Below, piece by piece: positions 35,127 to 44,963 of a stretch of DNA of 64,000 nt. The translations under genes were made by a program, and so were the position numbers. The number at the start of each line of letters is the position of its first letter. Within the stretch, counting starts at the first letter, position 1. Under the pieces are notes generated by a model. It ran no database searches and was not told the DNA's origin. It saw only the letters and a program-made list of their open reading frames with translations. This DNA is from Shewanella sp. AS1 (GTDB taxonomy: Bacteria > Pseudomonadota > Gammaproteobacteria > Enterobacterales > Shewanellaceae): assembly GCF_021412565.1 (NCBI RefSeq), contig NZ_JAKCLJ010000002.1, positions 186,001 to 250,000 of the forward strand. Reading direction: 5' to 3'.

Positions 35127-36977
35127 TTGCTACGTTCTCTTTTCATAAAATCGATATTTCCTTTACTGTTAGGCACCATGCTTTGCATGGCGGCGCTTCC
35201 TGTATGGGCAAATAAATGGATAGAGGTTGAAATCACAGGCGCCAATGACGCATTGACTCGCAACATCATGGCTCACTTAGGCGAGTTTCCCACTTCAGAG
35301 CAGCAACGTAACGCCTTCATCTTCAATGCCAACGAACATGCGCGCGCGGCGCTGCGATCCTTGGGTTATTATCATGGCCAGATTAAGCAGCAAGTTGTCA
35401 GCTCAGAGCAAGATGCCTGGCAGCTGAAATTGCAGATAACCCCCAATGAGCCAATCCGAATCCAATGGATTGATATTCGCTTAGAGGGGGAGATCCGTGA
35501 TGATGACGCCGTCAGCAACTGGCTTTACAGTATCGATATCAAGCCGGGCGATATACTCAATCACGGTAAATATGATGAAGTTAAGTCTCAGTTACTGACC
35601 CTGGCACTGGCCCGCGGTTACTTTAACGGTCGTTACAAGACCAACACCATAGTGATCAATCGCGATCTCAATACCGCGCGGATCACCCTCCATTATGAGT
35701 CCGGTGAGCGTTATCGCTTCGGATCCGTCACCTTTTCAGGACATACCCTTGAGCCCGGCTTCCTGGACAAATTAATCCCCTTCGAAGAGGAAGCGAAATA
35801 CAGTACGGGTAGTCTTGGCGATTTGAACCAGCAGCTAATCAATACAGGTTATTTCAGTAACATCAAAGTGTTACCTCTTATCGATAAGAGCGAAGATAAA
35901 ACTGTACCCATTAAAGTTGAACTGACCCCAAAGGCAAGTCACTCCATTGAAATTGGTGTGGGTGCAAACGTGGGTAATACCAGCAATGAAACGATTGAGC
36001 CCAGAGTAAAAGTCACCTGGCGAACCCCGCAGATCAACCGCTATGGTCACTCCCAAGAAACCAGTGTCGAATGGTCACCGGACAGGCCTAAGTTTCTGAC
36101 TACATATACAATTCCCCTCACCCACCCTTTAGACGATCAGCTTAAGATCAGGCTGGGGCTGCTCAGGGAGAAATATGGGGTTAAGCAGGTCTACGATGTG
36201 GCCGATCGTGAATATGATTACGATGGTGAACTCGAGTCCATCATCAAGACCTTAGGGGTGGTCAGGCAGAGACGCTTAGACAATAACTGGGTCTTTACCT
36301 ATTCGGTTGACATATTGGATGAAAGCTATACCCAGTCAGACATAGATTACGACCCGATTTTTTACCTGTTCGGCAGCAGTATTTCTCAGACCCATAGGGG
36401 CGATAAAACCTTAGACCCTAAGTCTGGCTATTTTCAGTATTACAGTATCGAATATGCCGATCCGACTGCGGGCTCGGATGCCAGACTGACCCACCTGCAG
36501 GCCAAATTCAAATGGATAGATACCTTCTTTGAAAAGCACAGGTTTGTCGCCCGTCTCGATCTTGGGGCGAATGTGGTCAGCGAAGATGATCTAGCTATAA
36601 TCCCGCCATCGCTGCGCTTTTTTGCCGGTGGCGATCAGAGTATCCGTGGTTATGGCTACAATGAACTTGGTCCCTATATCGACTATATCAATGATGATAA
36701 CGATATTGCGCGAATGGTGGTGGGTGGACGCTACCTGCTGGTTGGCAGTCTAGAGTATCAATATTACCTCACGCCCTCCTGGCGTGTGGCCACCTTTGTT
36801 GATGCAGGTAACGCCTTCGACCTTGATCAGATAAATCCATTAGTTTCCGTTGGCGCGGGGATCCACTGGATCACGCCCATCGGTCCGATAAAATTAGACT
36901 TAGGGGTTGGCCTAGATAAAACCGATGCAACCGACCGCCCCTGGCGAATCCATCTAACTATGGGTTCAGAGCTATGA
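35127..36977 (+). CDS. tamA: Translocation/assembly module TamA
   Basis: A 616-residue Omp85-family protein: signal peptide (to about residue 28, ending PVWA), POTRA domains over about residues 29-270, then a 16-strand barrel with the conserved loop-6 region FFAGGDQSIRGYGYNELGP (VRGY/IRGY motif) and a C-terminal strand ending HLTMGSEL. With TamB it inserts certain outer-membrane proteins and supports envelope integrity. The start is TTG. The stop overlaps the tamB start by 4 bp. Confidence 0.95.
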   Translation: MLRSLFIKSIFPLLLGTMLCMAALPVWANKWIEVEITGANDALTRNIMAHLGEFPTSEQQRNAFIFNANEHARAALRSLGYYHGQIKQQVVSSEQDAWQLKLQITPNEPIRIQWIDIRLEGEIRDDDAVSNWLYSIDIKPGDILNHGKYDEVKSQLLTLALARGYFNGRYKTNTIVINRDLNTARITLHYESGERYRFGSVTFSGHTLEPGFLDKLIPFEEEAKYSTGSLGDLNQQLINTGYFSNIKVLPLIDKSEDKTVPIKVELTPKASHSIEIGVGANVGNTSNETIEPRVKVTWRTPQINRYGHSQETSVEWSPDRPKFLTTYTIPLTHPLDDQLKIRLGLLREKYGVKQVYDVADREYDYDGELESIIKTLGVVRQRRLDNNWVFTYSVDILDESYTQSDIDYDPIFYLFGSSISQTHRGDKTLDPKSGYFQYYSIEYADPTAGSDARLTHLQAKFKWIDTFFEKHRFVARLDLGANVVSEDDLAIIPPSLRFFAGGDQSIRGYGYNELGPYIDYINDDNDIARMVVGGRYLLVGSLEYQYYLTPSWRVATFVDAGNAFDLDQINPLVSVGAGIHWITPIGPIKLDLGVGLDKTDATDRPWRIHLTMGSEL

Positions 36978-39900
36978 GTTCAGCGCCAGAGTCAAACAAT
37001 ACTGCTCGCCCAGAGCCGGTGAAAACATCCTCGGTAGCTAGGCTATTGATTTGGATTAAGCATACTCTGCGCCTGCTGGTTTATCTGCCATTACTCCTGC
37101 TTGTGGTTGCAGCGATACTGATAGGAACCCCGTTTGGCAGTCGCATCGCGGTGAATTTAGCCGATGCCTTTGTCCCCAATCTCGACTTAACCTATGAGTC
37201 AGGCACACTCAACAGCAAGCTCTCCCTCAGCTATGCCCATTGGCAAATGACGGGAATAGAAGTAGAAGTAAAGCAGCTGCAACTCGACTGGCGGCCACTG
37301 TGTTTTGTGCAGCAGCAACTCTGTGTCAATGCTCTTCACACAGGCTCTGCCGATGTGAATATCGACACTCAGCTGATCCCACTAAGCCCAGAGACACAAC
37401 CAGAAGACCCAGATGCCAGCTCTTCACAAACCTTAACCGACGAGCCTTTTGAGCTGCAACTGCCATTTGGGATCAACTTAACTCAGGGGCAACTGAGTAA
37501 TGTGTATGTGCGTGTTGACGAAATGCACTTTAGTGCCAAGCAGCTTTCCACCCAGGCAAGCTGGCTGTCCACCGGGTTAAGGGTCAATTACCTCGACAGC
37601 GATGGTCTGATAGTGCAGATACCGCTAAGTGCTGAGACAGAGGCAAAGGCGGCGCCAGCGCCAGCAGCCCAGGAGCAGCAAGCCTGGCCACTGGCCCAAA
37701 TGCCCCAGGTGCCTATCCCTATGCCGATATTTGTCGAGAAGGCTCAGCTCACCGACAGCCAGCTACAAATAGGGCCGCGTCAGGATCACTTTGCTAGCAT
37801 TCTATTACAGGGCAGCTATGTCGGTTATCACATTCAGGTCGACAAGCTTGACCTTCAGCATGACGAAGCCGATATGCAGCTTCAGGGCAATATCAGCCTG
37901 GAGGATCAGTATCCGATGAACCTCAAGCTCGCGGTGCAGACAGATCACATCAAGACCCTGCCTCAGCTGGATAAACAGCGCGTGAGCGCACAGCTGAGCG
38001 GCGATCTCAGTGCCCTGCACCTCGATGCCCGCGGCAATGGGCATATTCAATTTCAATTAAATGCCAATATCGACCTCACCCAGGCCAGCCTGCCCTATTC
38101 AGTGACCTTAGGCAGCGACCATATTATGTGGCCCTTAAAAGAGGCGATTTATGAGGCCAAGGCGCTCTATCTGTCAAGCCAGGGCAATCTTGAGCAGCAA
38201 ACAGCCATCCTCACGAGCCAGATCTTAACGCCCTATCATCCGCCGCTGCAGCTAGAGACTCAACTCAGTCACCATAAGCAGCAGCTTAATATTGAGCATT
38301 TGGATCTAACCAGCGCCATGGGCAATGCACAATTAAGCGGTCTACTGGCATACGGTGATACGATAAGCTGGGATCTCAGCATAGACACTCAGGATCTGCA
38401 GTTGGAGCAGATCAATATTGACGATGAAACCAGCCTGCCCAGAACGGCTATTGCAGGTCATATCAAAACCTGGGGGCGAATCGAGGATAAACACTGGCAA
38501 ATTGCCATCAATGAAACGAAACTAAGCGGCCATATCGATGACTACCCGCTTGAGCTTGAGGGGGACTTACAGGTAAATGAACAGTACCACCTCAACGCAA
38601 AACAGCTGATACTTAAAGCATTAGGCTCAGAGTTTGCCCTCTCGGGTCAGGTGGAACAGAGCTGGGCATTAGATGGCAAGTTATCTATTCCAGACTTAAG
38701 CCTGTGGCATAAAGATGCTGATGGCTCTGTGGCCATGGATATTAAGGCGACAGGGGATAACGCCCATCCAGTGATCTCAATCGATGGCAATGTCAGCGGC
38801 CTTCAATTTACCGATATCAGCCTGGCACAGGCACAATTAAATGGAAATTATCGTCCACAGGATGAACATCAATTTGCCTTGTTCCTGGAAGCATCGGATC
38901 TGCAGCAAAAAGATCTGCTGATCTCCACGGTTAACCTCACCTTTGCGGGCGATCAAAATCAGCAGAGCCTGGCGCTGCAAAGTCAGGGCGACATCAACCT
39001 CACCACAGCCCTGGACTCACAATTTGATATCGACACAGAGCAGCTTGAGCTCGATGTGAATCAACTGACATTAGCATCGGCCATCGGCGCCATCGAGCTC
39101 GATAACCCGGTGCATATCCAGTGGAACAACAAACAACAGACAGGCAGTGTGCCGCCATTTTGCTGGCGACACAGCGACGGGGCCTTGTGTCTAACCGATA
39201 CCGCTGAGCTGGCGAAAACCGGCGATGCCAGCATAGATTTTAACGGTGATATTGGTGCCATTATCGCGCCGCTCCTGCCAAGCGAAGTAAAATGGTACGG
39301 CCCAACCAGCCTGGACGGAAAGTTCAGTTGGAGCGAAAAACAAAAACCCAGAGCCCAGATAAACGTCAAGCTGGCGCCTGGGAATCTTGAGTTTCAGTCG
39401 GCCAAACAGCAAGCGCAAACCCATTATCAAAACGTCGAAATTTCACTGAACTTAGATGATAAGCAGCTAAGGCTCATCACACTGTTTGAGTCAGAGAAGC
39501 TGGCCAATGTTAACAGTCATATCGAGATAGGAGTGACCCCGGATAATCCCCTGTCAGGTGAGATCATCTTTAACCGTATTAATCTGCACGCCTTGACCGG
39601 TTTTGCTCCCCAGCTTGAGGTACTAGAAGGGATGGTATCGAGTAAACTCACCCTTTCAGGTACACTGAAAAAACCTATGATAGTGGGCAATATCCAGCTT
39701 AAAGATGGCCAGTTACTCGCCGCAAACAACCCTACCCGCCTGGATAATATTCAATTTAATATGGACCTTAACGGCCGTTATGCCCAGTTTGATGGCGGCT
39801 GGAACATGGGTGATGGCAAGGCGAGTCTCAAGGGCGATCTGGATTGGCGCGGTGAAAAACTGCTTGGAAACATAGACTTTAGTGGCGACAAACTGGCTGT

Positions 39901-40834
39901 AACTCAGCCGCCCATGGTGCTACTGGATCTGTCACCGGAACTTAAAATCCAATTCAGCCGCGACAATATCGACATACGTGGTCAGCTAGACGTCCCTTCC
40001 GGCCACATAAAAATTGTCCAGTTACCCGAAGGTGGTATCGCAGAGTCCAGCGATGTTGTCTTTCAGGACAGTCTGTCTGAACAGCAGGAGAAGAAGCGCC
40101 CCATCGCCATTAGTAGCAGAGTTAAGATCCATGTCGGCGATAGGCTCGCCATCGATGGCATGGGATTAAAAGGTATGCTGGTCGGCACGCTGGATCTTCG
40201 CCAAGAACCCTTTAATCCCCCTCGCCTCTATGGTGATGTCAGAGTGGTAAAAGGCTCCTATCGCTTTATGGGACAAACCTTGGCGATTAAGCGAGGGGAA
40301 GTGCAATTTATCGGCCCGATGGAGGTGCCCAACCTCAATATTGAAGCCGTCCGAGAGATAAAGTCTGAAGATGTTATTGCCGGCGTGAGGATAACGGGTA
40401 CACCACTTAAACCCATAGTGACCCTGTTCTCGAACCCCGCCAAGGAGCAGGCGGAGATCATCTCCTACATAGTCAAAGGCACGGGCTTTAATAATAACAG
40501 CGGCGATCAGAACAGTGCATTTATGATGAGCGCCGCCCTGACCCTTAGCAATCAGATAGGCGATGGTAGCGTCAATAACCTAGGCAACAGTGCTACAGGC
40601 GTCATCGAAAAGCTGGGGCTCTCCAATGTGCAGTTTGACACCAATGATGAGGGTAAAGTCGCCATCAGTGGGTATCTGGGGGAAAACCTGATGGTGAAAT
40701 ATGGCGTCGGTGTCTTCAGCCCGGGTTATGAGATGACGGTACGTTACTATCTGTTAACCCAGCTCTATCTTGAGAGTGTCTCAAGTGCGGTCGAAAAATC
40801 CTTAGATATCTACTACAACTTCGATATCGATTAG
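36974..40834 (+). CDS. tamB: Translocation/assembly module TamB
   Basis: A 1286-residue AsmA-like protein with one N-terminal membrane helix (about residues 29-50), a very long beta-rich periplasmic groove, and the C-terminal DUF490 domain (from about 1000; RPIAISSRVKIHVGDRLAIDG and GVFSPGYEMTVRYYLL). TamB spans the periplasm and, with YhdP and YdbH, carries phospholipid to the outer membrane. The ATGA overlap with tamA indicates translational coupling. Confidence 0.95.
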   Translation: MSSAPESNNTARPEPVKTSSVARLLIWIKHTLRLLVYLPLLLLVVAAILIGTPFGSRIAVNLADAFVPNLDLTYESGTLNSKLSLSYAHWQMTGIEVEVKQLQLDWRPLCFVQQQLCVNALHTGSADVNIDTQLIPLSPETQPEDPDASSSQTLTDEPFELQLPFGINLTQGQLSNVYVRVDEMHFSAKQLSTQASWLSTGLRVNYLDSDGLIVQIPLSAETEAKAAPAPAAQEQQAWPLAQMPQVPIPMPIFVEKAQLTDSQLQIGPRQDHFASILLQGSYVGYHIQVDKLDLQHDEADMQLQGNISLEDQYPMNLKLAVQTDHIKTLPQLDKQRVSAQLSGDLSALHLDARGNGHIQFQLNANIDLTQASLPYSVTLGSDHIMWPLKEAIYEAKALYLSSQGNLEQQTAILTSQILTPYHPPLQLETQLSHHKQQLNIEHLDLTSAMGNAQLSGLLAYGDTISWDLSIDTQDLQLEQINIDDETSLPRTAIAGHIKTWGRIEDKHWQIAINETKLSGHIDDYPLELEGDLQVNEQYHLNAKQLILKALGSEFALSGQVEQSWALDGKLSIPDLSLWHKDADGSVAMDIKATGDNAHPVISIDGNVSGLQFTDISLAQAQLNGNYRPQDEHQFALFLEASDLQQKDLLISTVNLTFAGDQNQQSLALQSQGDINLTTALDSQFDIDTEQLELDVNQLTLASAIGAIELDNPVHIQWNNKQQTGSVPPFCWRHSDGALCLTDTAELAKTGDASIDFNGDIGAIIAPLLPSEVKWYGPTSLDGKFSWSEKQKPRAQINVKLAPGNLEFQSAKQQAQTHYQNVEISLNLDDKQLRLITLFESEKLANVNSHIEIGVTPDNPLSGEIIFNRINLHALTGFAPQLEVLEGMVSSKLTLSGTLKKPMIVGNIQLKDGQLLAANNPTRLDNIQFNMDLNGRYAQFDGGWNMGDGKASLKGDLDWRGEKLLGNIDFSGDKLAVTQPPMVLLDLSPELKIQFSRDNIDIRGQLDVPSGHIKIVQLPEGGIAESSDVVFQDSLSEQQEKKRPIAISSRVKIHVGDRLAIDGMGLKGMLVGTLDLRQEPFNPPRLYGDVRVVKGSYRFMGQTLAIKRGEVQFIGPMEVPNLNIEAVREIKSEDVIAGVRITGTPLKPIVTLFSNPAKEQAEIISYIVKGTGFNNNSGDQNSAFMMSAALTLSNQIGDGSVNNLGNSATGVIEKLGLSNVQFDTNDEGKVAISGYLGENLMVKYGVGVFSPGYEMTVRYYLLTQLYLESVSSAVEKSLDIYYNFDID

Positions 40835-40868
40835 TCGGCGCCCAAACTCGAAAAGGGAATACAACCAT

Positions 40869-40896
40869 AAAAAACCACTCTATGAGTGGTTTTTTT
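40869..40896. terminator. Bidirectional terminator between tamB and fadR
   Basis: A 12-bp perfect stem (40869-40880 with 40884-40895), loop TAT, flanked by A and T tracts, between convergent genes. Confidence 0.9.
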
Positions 40897-40903
40897 AAGT
40901 CCT

Positions 40904-41659
40904 TTACAGCGTCTCGGCTTTACTGAGCAGATCATTTTTATGCCGCTGCCAGAGTTTACCACTGTTGATACCATAGCTACGCATCAAGACGGGAATATCG
41001 TTATGATTGTGGGCTTTAGCCAGGGCTTCCAGCGCCTGATAGAAATCCAGTGCTAGCTCACGGGCTTTCTTGATAGCAAAATACTCTTGTCCTACCCGGC
41101 TATATAAGCCTTTGAAGCCGTTTAGGATTAAGACATAAAGAGGATTCCCCGAGTGATAAGCCAGAGTGTGATGCAACTGATAATCGAAATCGATATAGGC
41201 CTTGGGATCGTCTTCTAAACTTGCAAGCGAGCCTAAAGCCTCAAGCACCTTGTCCGGATTATGACGCACAGCCCCCTTGAAATAGATGGCACTGATATTT
41301 GTGCGTGCCGACAAGAGCTGCTCCAGTAGCACAGGCTCACCGGCGGGGTTCAATTCGGCTATGGTCTCAAGCACGTTCAAGCCTGAAGTTTCCCATATAT
41401 CATTGACTCGGGTTGGCTTGCCGTGTTGTATCGTCAGCCAGCCGTCACGAGCCAAACGCTGTAATACTTCACGCAATGTCGTACGGGTGACACCGATCAA
41501 TTCTGAGAGCTCGCGCTCGGCAGGCAAGATAGAGCCTGGTGGAAATTTGCCTTCCCATATTGAACGAACTATGTACTTCTCGGCAAAGCTGGCGGGACCT
41601 TTAGCTTCAATAATGTCTTTATCTTTTGGCGTCGCGTTAGCTTGGGAAACGGTAGTCAT
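40904..41659 (-). CDS. fadR: Fatty-acid metabolism regulator FadR
   Basis: A 251-residue GntR-type regulator. The DNA-binding half is nearly identical to E. coli FadR (FPPGSILPAERELSELIG, RTTLREVLQRLARDGWLTI), followed by the acyl-CoA-binding FCD-like domain (NPLYVLILNGFKGLYSRVG). It represses fatty-acid degradation and activates fabA/fabB, released by long-chain acyl-CoA. About 15 residues at the N terminus (MTTVSQANATPKDKD) precede the conserved start. It is divergent from nhaB, as in E. coli. A FadR-like site lies 40 bp upstream. Confidence 0.96.
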   Translation of the reverse strand: MTTVSQANATPKDKDIIEAKGPASFAEKYIVRSIWEGKFPPGSILPAERELSELIGVTRTTLREVLQRLARDGWLTIQHGKPTRVNDIWETSGLNVLETIAELNPAGEPVLLEQLLSARTNISAIYFKGAVRHNPDKVLEALGSLASLEDDPKAYIDFDYQLHHTLAYHSGNPLYVLILNGFKGLYSRVGQEYFAIKKARELALDFYQALEALAKAHNHNDIPVLMRSYGINSGKLWQRHKNDLLSKAETL

Positions 41660-41698
41660 CAGGCCAGAATTCCAAATTAATTTAGTGTTATTGTGGAA

Positions 41699-41711
41699 CT
41701 GATCATACCAG
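41699..41711. promoter_or_regulatory. Candidate FadR operator upstream of fadR
   Basis: CTGATCATACCAG is a near-palindrome that differs at one half-site position from the CTGGT-N3-ACCAG core of FadR sites. It lies 40 bp upstream of the fadR start, so autoregulation is plausible. Confidence 0.55.
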
Positions 41712-41800
41712 AGACAAGAAAAATGAAAACCTAATCTGTCTGATTACTGCTTTTGCGGACTGACAGTGATCGCAGAAATAGCAAAAACGGACAGCCTGCA

Positions 41801-42025
41801 TTAGAGCGTGTTTATCTTTGCTGTTTAATTTTTGTTCGAGATAAAAGTATTTTAACCGCGCCATGAGCTATGACACCTACAACCAAACACCTAGGGCAGC
41901 GTTTGTCGTCATTCCTACGGCCTTAGCACTTGCTCATTTGGAATAACCACACATCAAAAGTGCTGCCTTGTATAAATTTCCAACCAACTGCTGCAAAACA
42001 AACTTGGAAGATAAACACGTCCTAA
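41801..42025. mobile_element. Putative non-autonomous inverted-repeat element (MITE-like)
   Basis: The 516-bp fadR-nhaB gap (41660-42175) has no gene. Within it, TTAGAGCGTGTTTATCTT at the left and the complementary AAGATAAACACGTCCTAA at the right share a perfect 12-bp core, with looser similarity (GTTT, TTTT) extending inward over about 35 bp. An inner inverted pair is also present (AGGGCAGCGTTT near 41893 and AAAAGTGCTGCCTT near 41957). No open reading frame. This is the architecture of a MITE or intergenic palindromic element; no target-site duplication is obvious. Confidence 0.5.
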
Positions 42026-42175
42026 AGTTACCAGAAAACATTAATCTAGATTTAAGTTTAATTTTATCGTCAAAAGAGATTAATTTGTATAGTGCAATAC
42101 GTTAGAATATGCGCGCCCATTTACAAAATGTCCGTTCACTTTCTATAAAAAGAACTACTTAATTGAGAGGAAGCC

Positions 42176-43768
42176 ATGCCTGTGACTATAAGTCAGGCGT
42201 TTATTGACAACTTCTTAGGCAATTCGCCTAAGTGGTTCAAAATCGCAATCTTATCCTTTTTAGTGATCAACCCTATTATCTTTTACCTCAACCCCTTTAT
42301 CGCAGGTTGGTTACTGGTTGTTGAATTCATTTTCACTCTAGCAATGGCGTTAAAATGCTACCCTCTACAGCCGGGCGGTTTACTGGCTATCGAGGCTGTT
42401 ATCATAGGGATGACCTCTCCAAGTCAGGTGCTGCATGAGATAGAAGCCAACCTTGAAGTGCTACTGCTACTGATCTTTATGGTGGCGGGTATCTACTTTA
42501 TGAAACAGCTTCTGCTTTATGTGTTTACCAAGATGATCACTAAGATCCGCTCAAAGTTAGTGGTATCATTAATGTTCTGCATCGCATCGGCGTTCCTCTC
42601 TGCCTTCCTCGATGCCTTGACTGTGATCGCCGTAATTATTGCGGTAGCTGTTGGTTTTTACTCAATTTATCATAAGGTTGCATCAGGGAAAAGCTTCTCG
42701 GATGACCATGATCACACTTCAGATCATCATGGTGAAGGCCACCCATTATGTGAAAATGAGCTGGAGGCATTCCGCGGATTTCTGCGCAATCTGCTCATGC
42801 ATGCTGGTATTGGTACTGCCTTGGGTGGTGTATGTACCATGGTGGGCGAGCCCCAGAACCTGATCATCGCCGCTCAGGCAAACTGGCAATTTGGTGAATT
42901 TGCCCTGCGCATGGGGCCTGTTACTGTCCCTGTGTTCTTCGCTGGTATTGCCACCTGTTTCCTGGTCGAAAAATTCAAAGTCTTTGGTTACGGTCAGCAG
43001 CTTCCCGGCACCGTGCACAAGATTTTAACCGAATATTCTACCTACGAAGATGCTCGGCGCACAAACCATGACAAGTTTAAACTGGTGATCCAGGCGCTAG
43101 TCGGGATCTGGCTGATTGTCGGTCTTGCACTGCACCTGGCCTCAGTTGGCCTTATTGGTCTGTCAGTGATCATTTTTACCACTGCCTTTAACGGCATCAC
43201 TAATGAACACTCCTTAGGTAAAGCATTTGAAGAGGCGCTGCCTTTTACCGCACTGCTCGCGGTCTTCTTTGCCATCGTTGCTGTGATCATCGACCAGCAT
43301 CTGTTTGCCCCTGTGATCCAATGGGCCTTAAGCTATGAAGGCAACACTCAACTGGTGATCTTCTACATCGCTAACGGTCTGCTCTCTATGGTGAGCGATA
43401 ACGTGTTTGTCGGAACCGTTTACATTAACGAAGTGAAAGCGGCGCTGCTAAATGGCCAAATTTCACGGGATCAGTTTGACCTGCTCGCCGTCGCCATCAA
43501 TACCGGCACTAACTTGCCTTCGGTTGCGACCCCTAACGGCCAGGCTGCCTTCCTGTTCCTGCTGACCTCGGCTATAGCTCCGCTGATCCGCCTCTCCTAT
43601 GGCCGCATGGTATGGATGGCGCTGCCCTACACTATCGTATTATCCTTAGTGGGCATTCTGGCTATCGAAACCGGCTTCTTAACAGATATGACCCACTACA
43701 TGTACAATTCACAGCTGTTAATCCATCATAGTGCGCTGGACTCGGCGGCAGGGATGGGCGGACACTGA
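42176..43768 (+). CDS. nhaB: Na+/H+ antiporter NhaB
   Basis: A 530-residue inner-membrane antiporter with about 12 hydrophobic segments. It closely matches E. coli Nha[47 protein letters not shown], and [15 protein letters not shown]. It extrudes sodium in exchange for protons, important for a marine lifestyle. A His/Asp-rich cytoplasmic loop ([14 protein letters not shown], about residues 177-190) is notable. GAGAGGAAG precedes the ATG. Confidence 0.95.
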   Translation: MPVTISQAFIDNFLGNSPKWFKIAILSFLVINPIIFYLNPFIAGWLLVVEFIFTLAMALKCYPLQPGGLLAIEAVIIGMTSPSQVLHEIEANLEVLLLLIFMVAGIYFMKQLLLYVFTKMITKIRSKLVVSLMFCIASAFLSAFLDALTVIAVIIAVAVGFYSIYHKVASGKSFSDDHDHTSDHHGEGHPLCENELEAFRGFLRNLLMHAGIGTALGGVCTMVGEPQNLIIAAQANWQFGEFALRMGPVTVPVFFAGIATCFLVEKFKVFGYGQQLPGTVHKILTEYSTYEDARRTNHDKFKLVIQALVGIWLIVGLALHLASVGLIGLSVIIFTTAFNGITNEHSLGKAFEEALPFTALLAVFFAIVAVIIDQHLFAPVIQWALSYEGNTQLVIFYIANGLLSMVSDNVFVGTVYINEVKAALLNGQISRDQFDLLAVAINTGTNLPSVATPNGQAAFLFLLTSAIAPLIRLSYGRMVWMALPYTIVLSLVGILAIETGFLTDMTHYMYNSQLLIHHSALDSAAGMGGH

Positions 43769-43826
43769 TCTTTATCAGTACCGTTAAACATTGATTGACT
43801 GAACTTTTCGAGTTCCGTAAAGTCTT

Positions 43827-43857
43827 AAAAACGCCTCTGCAGTCAGGGGCGTTTTTT
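43827..43857 (+). terminator. Terminator between nhaB and dsbB
   Basis: Stem AAAAACGCCTC/GGGGCGTTTTT (43827-43837 with 43846-43856, one G-T pair) with a T tail, 14 bp before the dsbB start. It may attenuate rather than block read-through from nhaB. Confidence 0.75.
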
Positions 43858-43870
43858 ATAGGAGATAATA

Positions 43871-44383
43871 GTGAACGCACTTACCCATTTTGCCCATTCA
43901 CGTAAAGCATGGATCATCTTATTCTTAAGTGGCCTAGCCTTAGAGATCACAGCGCTTTTCTTTCAGCATGTGATGAAGCTCGACCCCTGTGTTATGTGTA
44001 TCTATATCCGACTTGCCGTTATCGGTATCATGCTCGCCGGATTGCTAGGGATCTTTGGCTATCAATTCAAGGGACTAAGAGCATTAGCCACACTTGTTTG
44101 GGGCGTGAGTGCCGTCTGGGGAGTCAAACTGGCCTATGAGCTGGTGGATATACAAACCAACGCCAACCCCTTTGCCACCTGCTCTTTTCTGCCTGATTTT
44201 CCTGGCTGGATGCCACTGCATGAATGGCTACCTTGGTTGTTCCTGCCCACAGGCATGTGCACCGATACCCCTTGGGAGATCTTTGGTGTGACCATGGCCC
44301 AGTGGATGATACTGGCCTTTACCCTTTATCTCATTGCCTTTGCCCTCTTCTTCATCCCCTCATTGATGAAAAATAGAACCTAA
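43871..44383 (+). CDS. dsbB: Disulfide bond formation protein B
   Basis: A 170-residue inner-membrane protein with four membrane helices. The first Cys pair is CVMC (residues 38-41) in the first periplasmic loop. The second pair is in TCSFLPDFPGW and the LPTGMC end of the second loop. It reoxidises DsbA and passes electrons to quinone. The GTG start has AGGAG upstream. The nhaB-dsbB order matches E. coli. Confidence 0.94.
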   Translation: MNALTHFAHSRKAWIILFLSGLALEITALFFQHVMKLDPCVMCIYIRLAVIGIMLAGLLGIFGYQFKGLRALATLVWGVSAVWGVKLAYELVDIQTNANPFATCSFLPDFPGWMPLHEWLPWLFLPTGMCTDTPWEIFGVTMAQWMILAFTLYLIAFALFFIPSLMKNRT

Positions 44384-44448
44384 AACCTTGATCTTAGTAA
44401 CCGAGTTCGCTTAAGTAAAAGTGGTAATGAGCAATCAAAACTACACAT

Positions 44449-44477
44449 AAAAAAACGCCTCTAAGGGCGTTTTTTTG
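44449..44477. terminator. Bidirectional terminator between dsbB and ycgN
   Basis: Stem AAAAAAACGCC (44449-44459) with GGCGTTTTTTT (44466-44476), loop TCTAAG, between convergent genes. Confidence 0.85.
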
Positions 44478-44495
44478 TAAAGCTTAATTGCGTTA

Positions 44496-44945
44496 TCAAT
44501 CGCAGTCTTTCAGCGGCCAGCTCACTATGTGATCTTCAAGATACTTAACCTTAGTCTCGTTGACCGTCTTATTGCGCACCGAGATCCCTAAGTCATGCAT
44601 GGCTTGTTTCGAACCACTCAGCAATGGGTGCCAGCTGGGGAGATCTCTGCCCAAGTAGAGGCGACGATAGGCGCAGCTATCGGGTAACCAGGTCAGCTCG
44701 GCAATGTTCTCTAGTGTGACCTTGGTACAGCTGGGAACATGGTCGAATCGATTCGCATAATGGATACAGTGACAAGCCTGATTATCCAGCAGTTTACAGG
44801 CCGCATTGGTGTAATAAAGTTCATCGGTGTCATCATCGATAATCTTATTTAAGCAACACTTGCCACAGCCATCGCAGAGCTGCTCCCACTCATCCAGAGT
44901 TAACTCTGCTAAGGTTTTTTCTTTCCAAAAAGTATTCTTATTCAT
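44496..44945 (-). CDS. ycgN: YcgN-family cysteine cluster protein
   Basis: A 149-residue UPF0260/YcgN protein. Cysteines in [12 protein letters not shown] (about residues 24-32), [20 protein letters not shown] and [11 protein letters not shown] form the family's metal-binding-like cluster. Function unknown; it probably binds iron or zinc in the cytoplasm. It lies 18 bp downstream of the MltB-like gene, in the same direction as that gene and ycgL. Confidence 0.92.
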   Translation of the reverse strand: MNKNTFWKEKTLAELTLDEWEQLCDGCGKCCLNKIIDDDTDELYYTNAACKLLDNQACHCIHYANRFDHVPSCTKVTLENIAELTWLPDSCAYRRLYLGRDLPSWHPLLSGSKQAMHDLGISVRNKTVNETKVKYLEDHIVSWPLKDCD

Positions 44946-44963
44946 ACGACGAACAGATAATGT

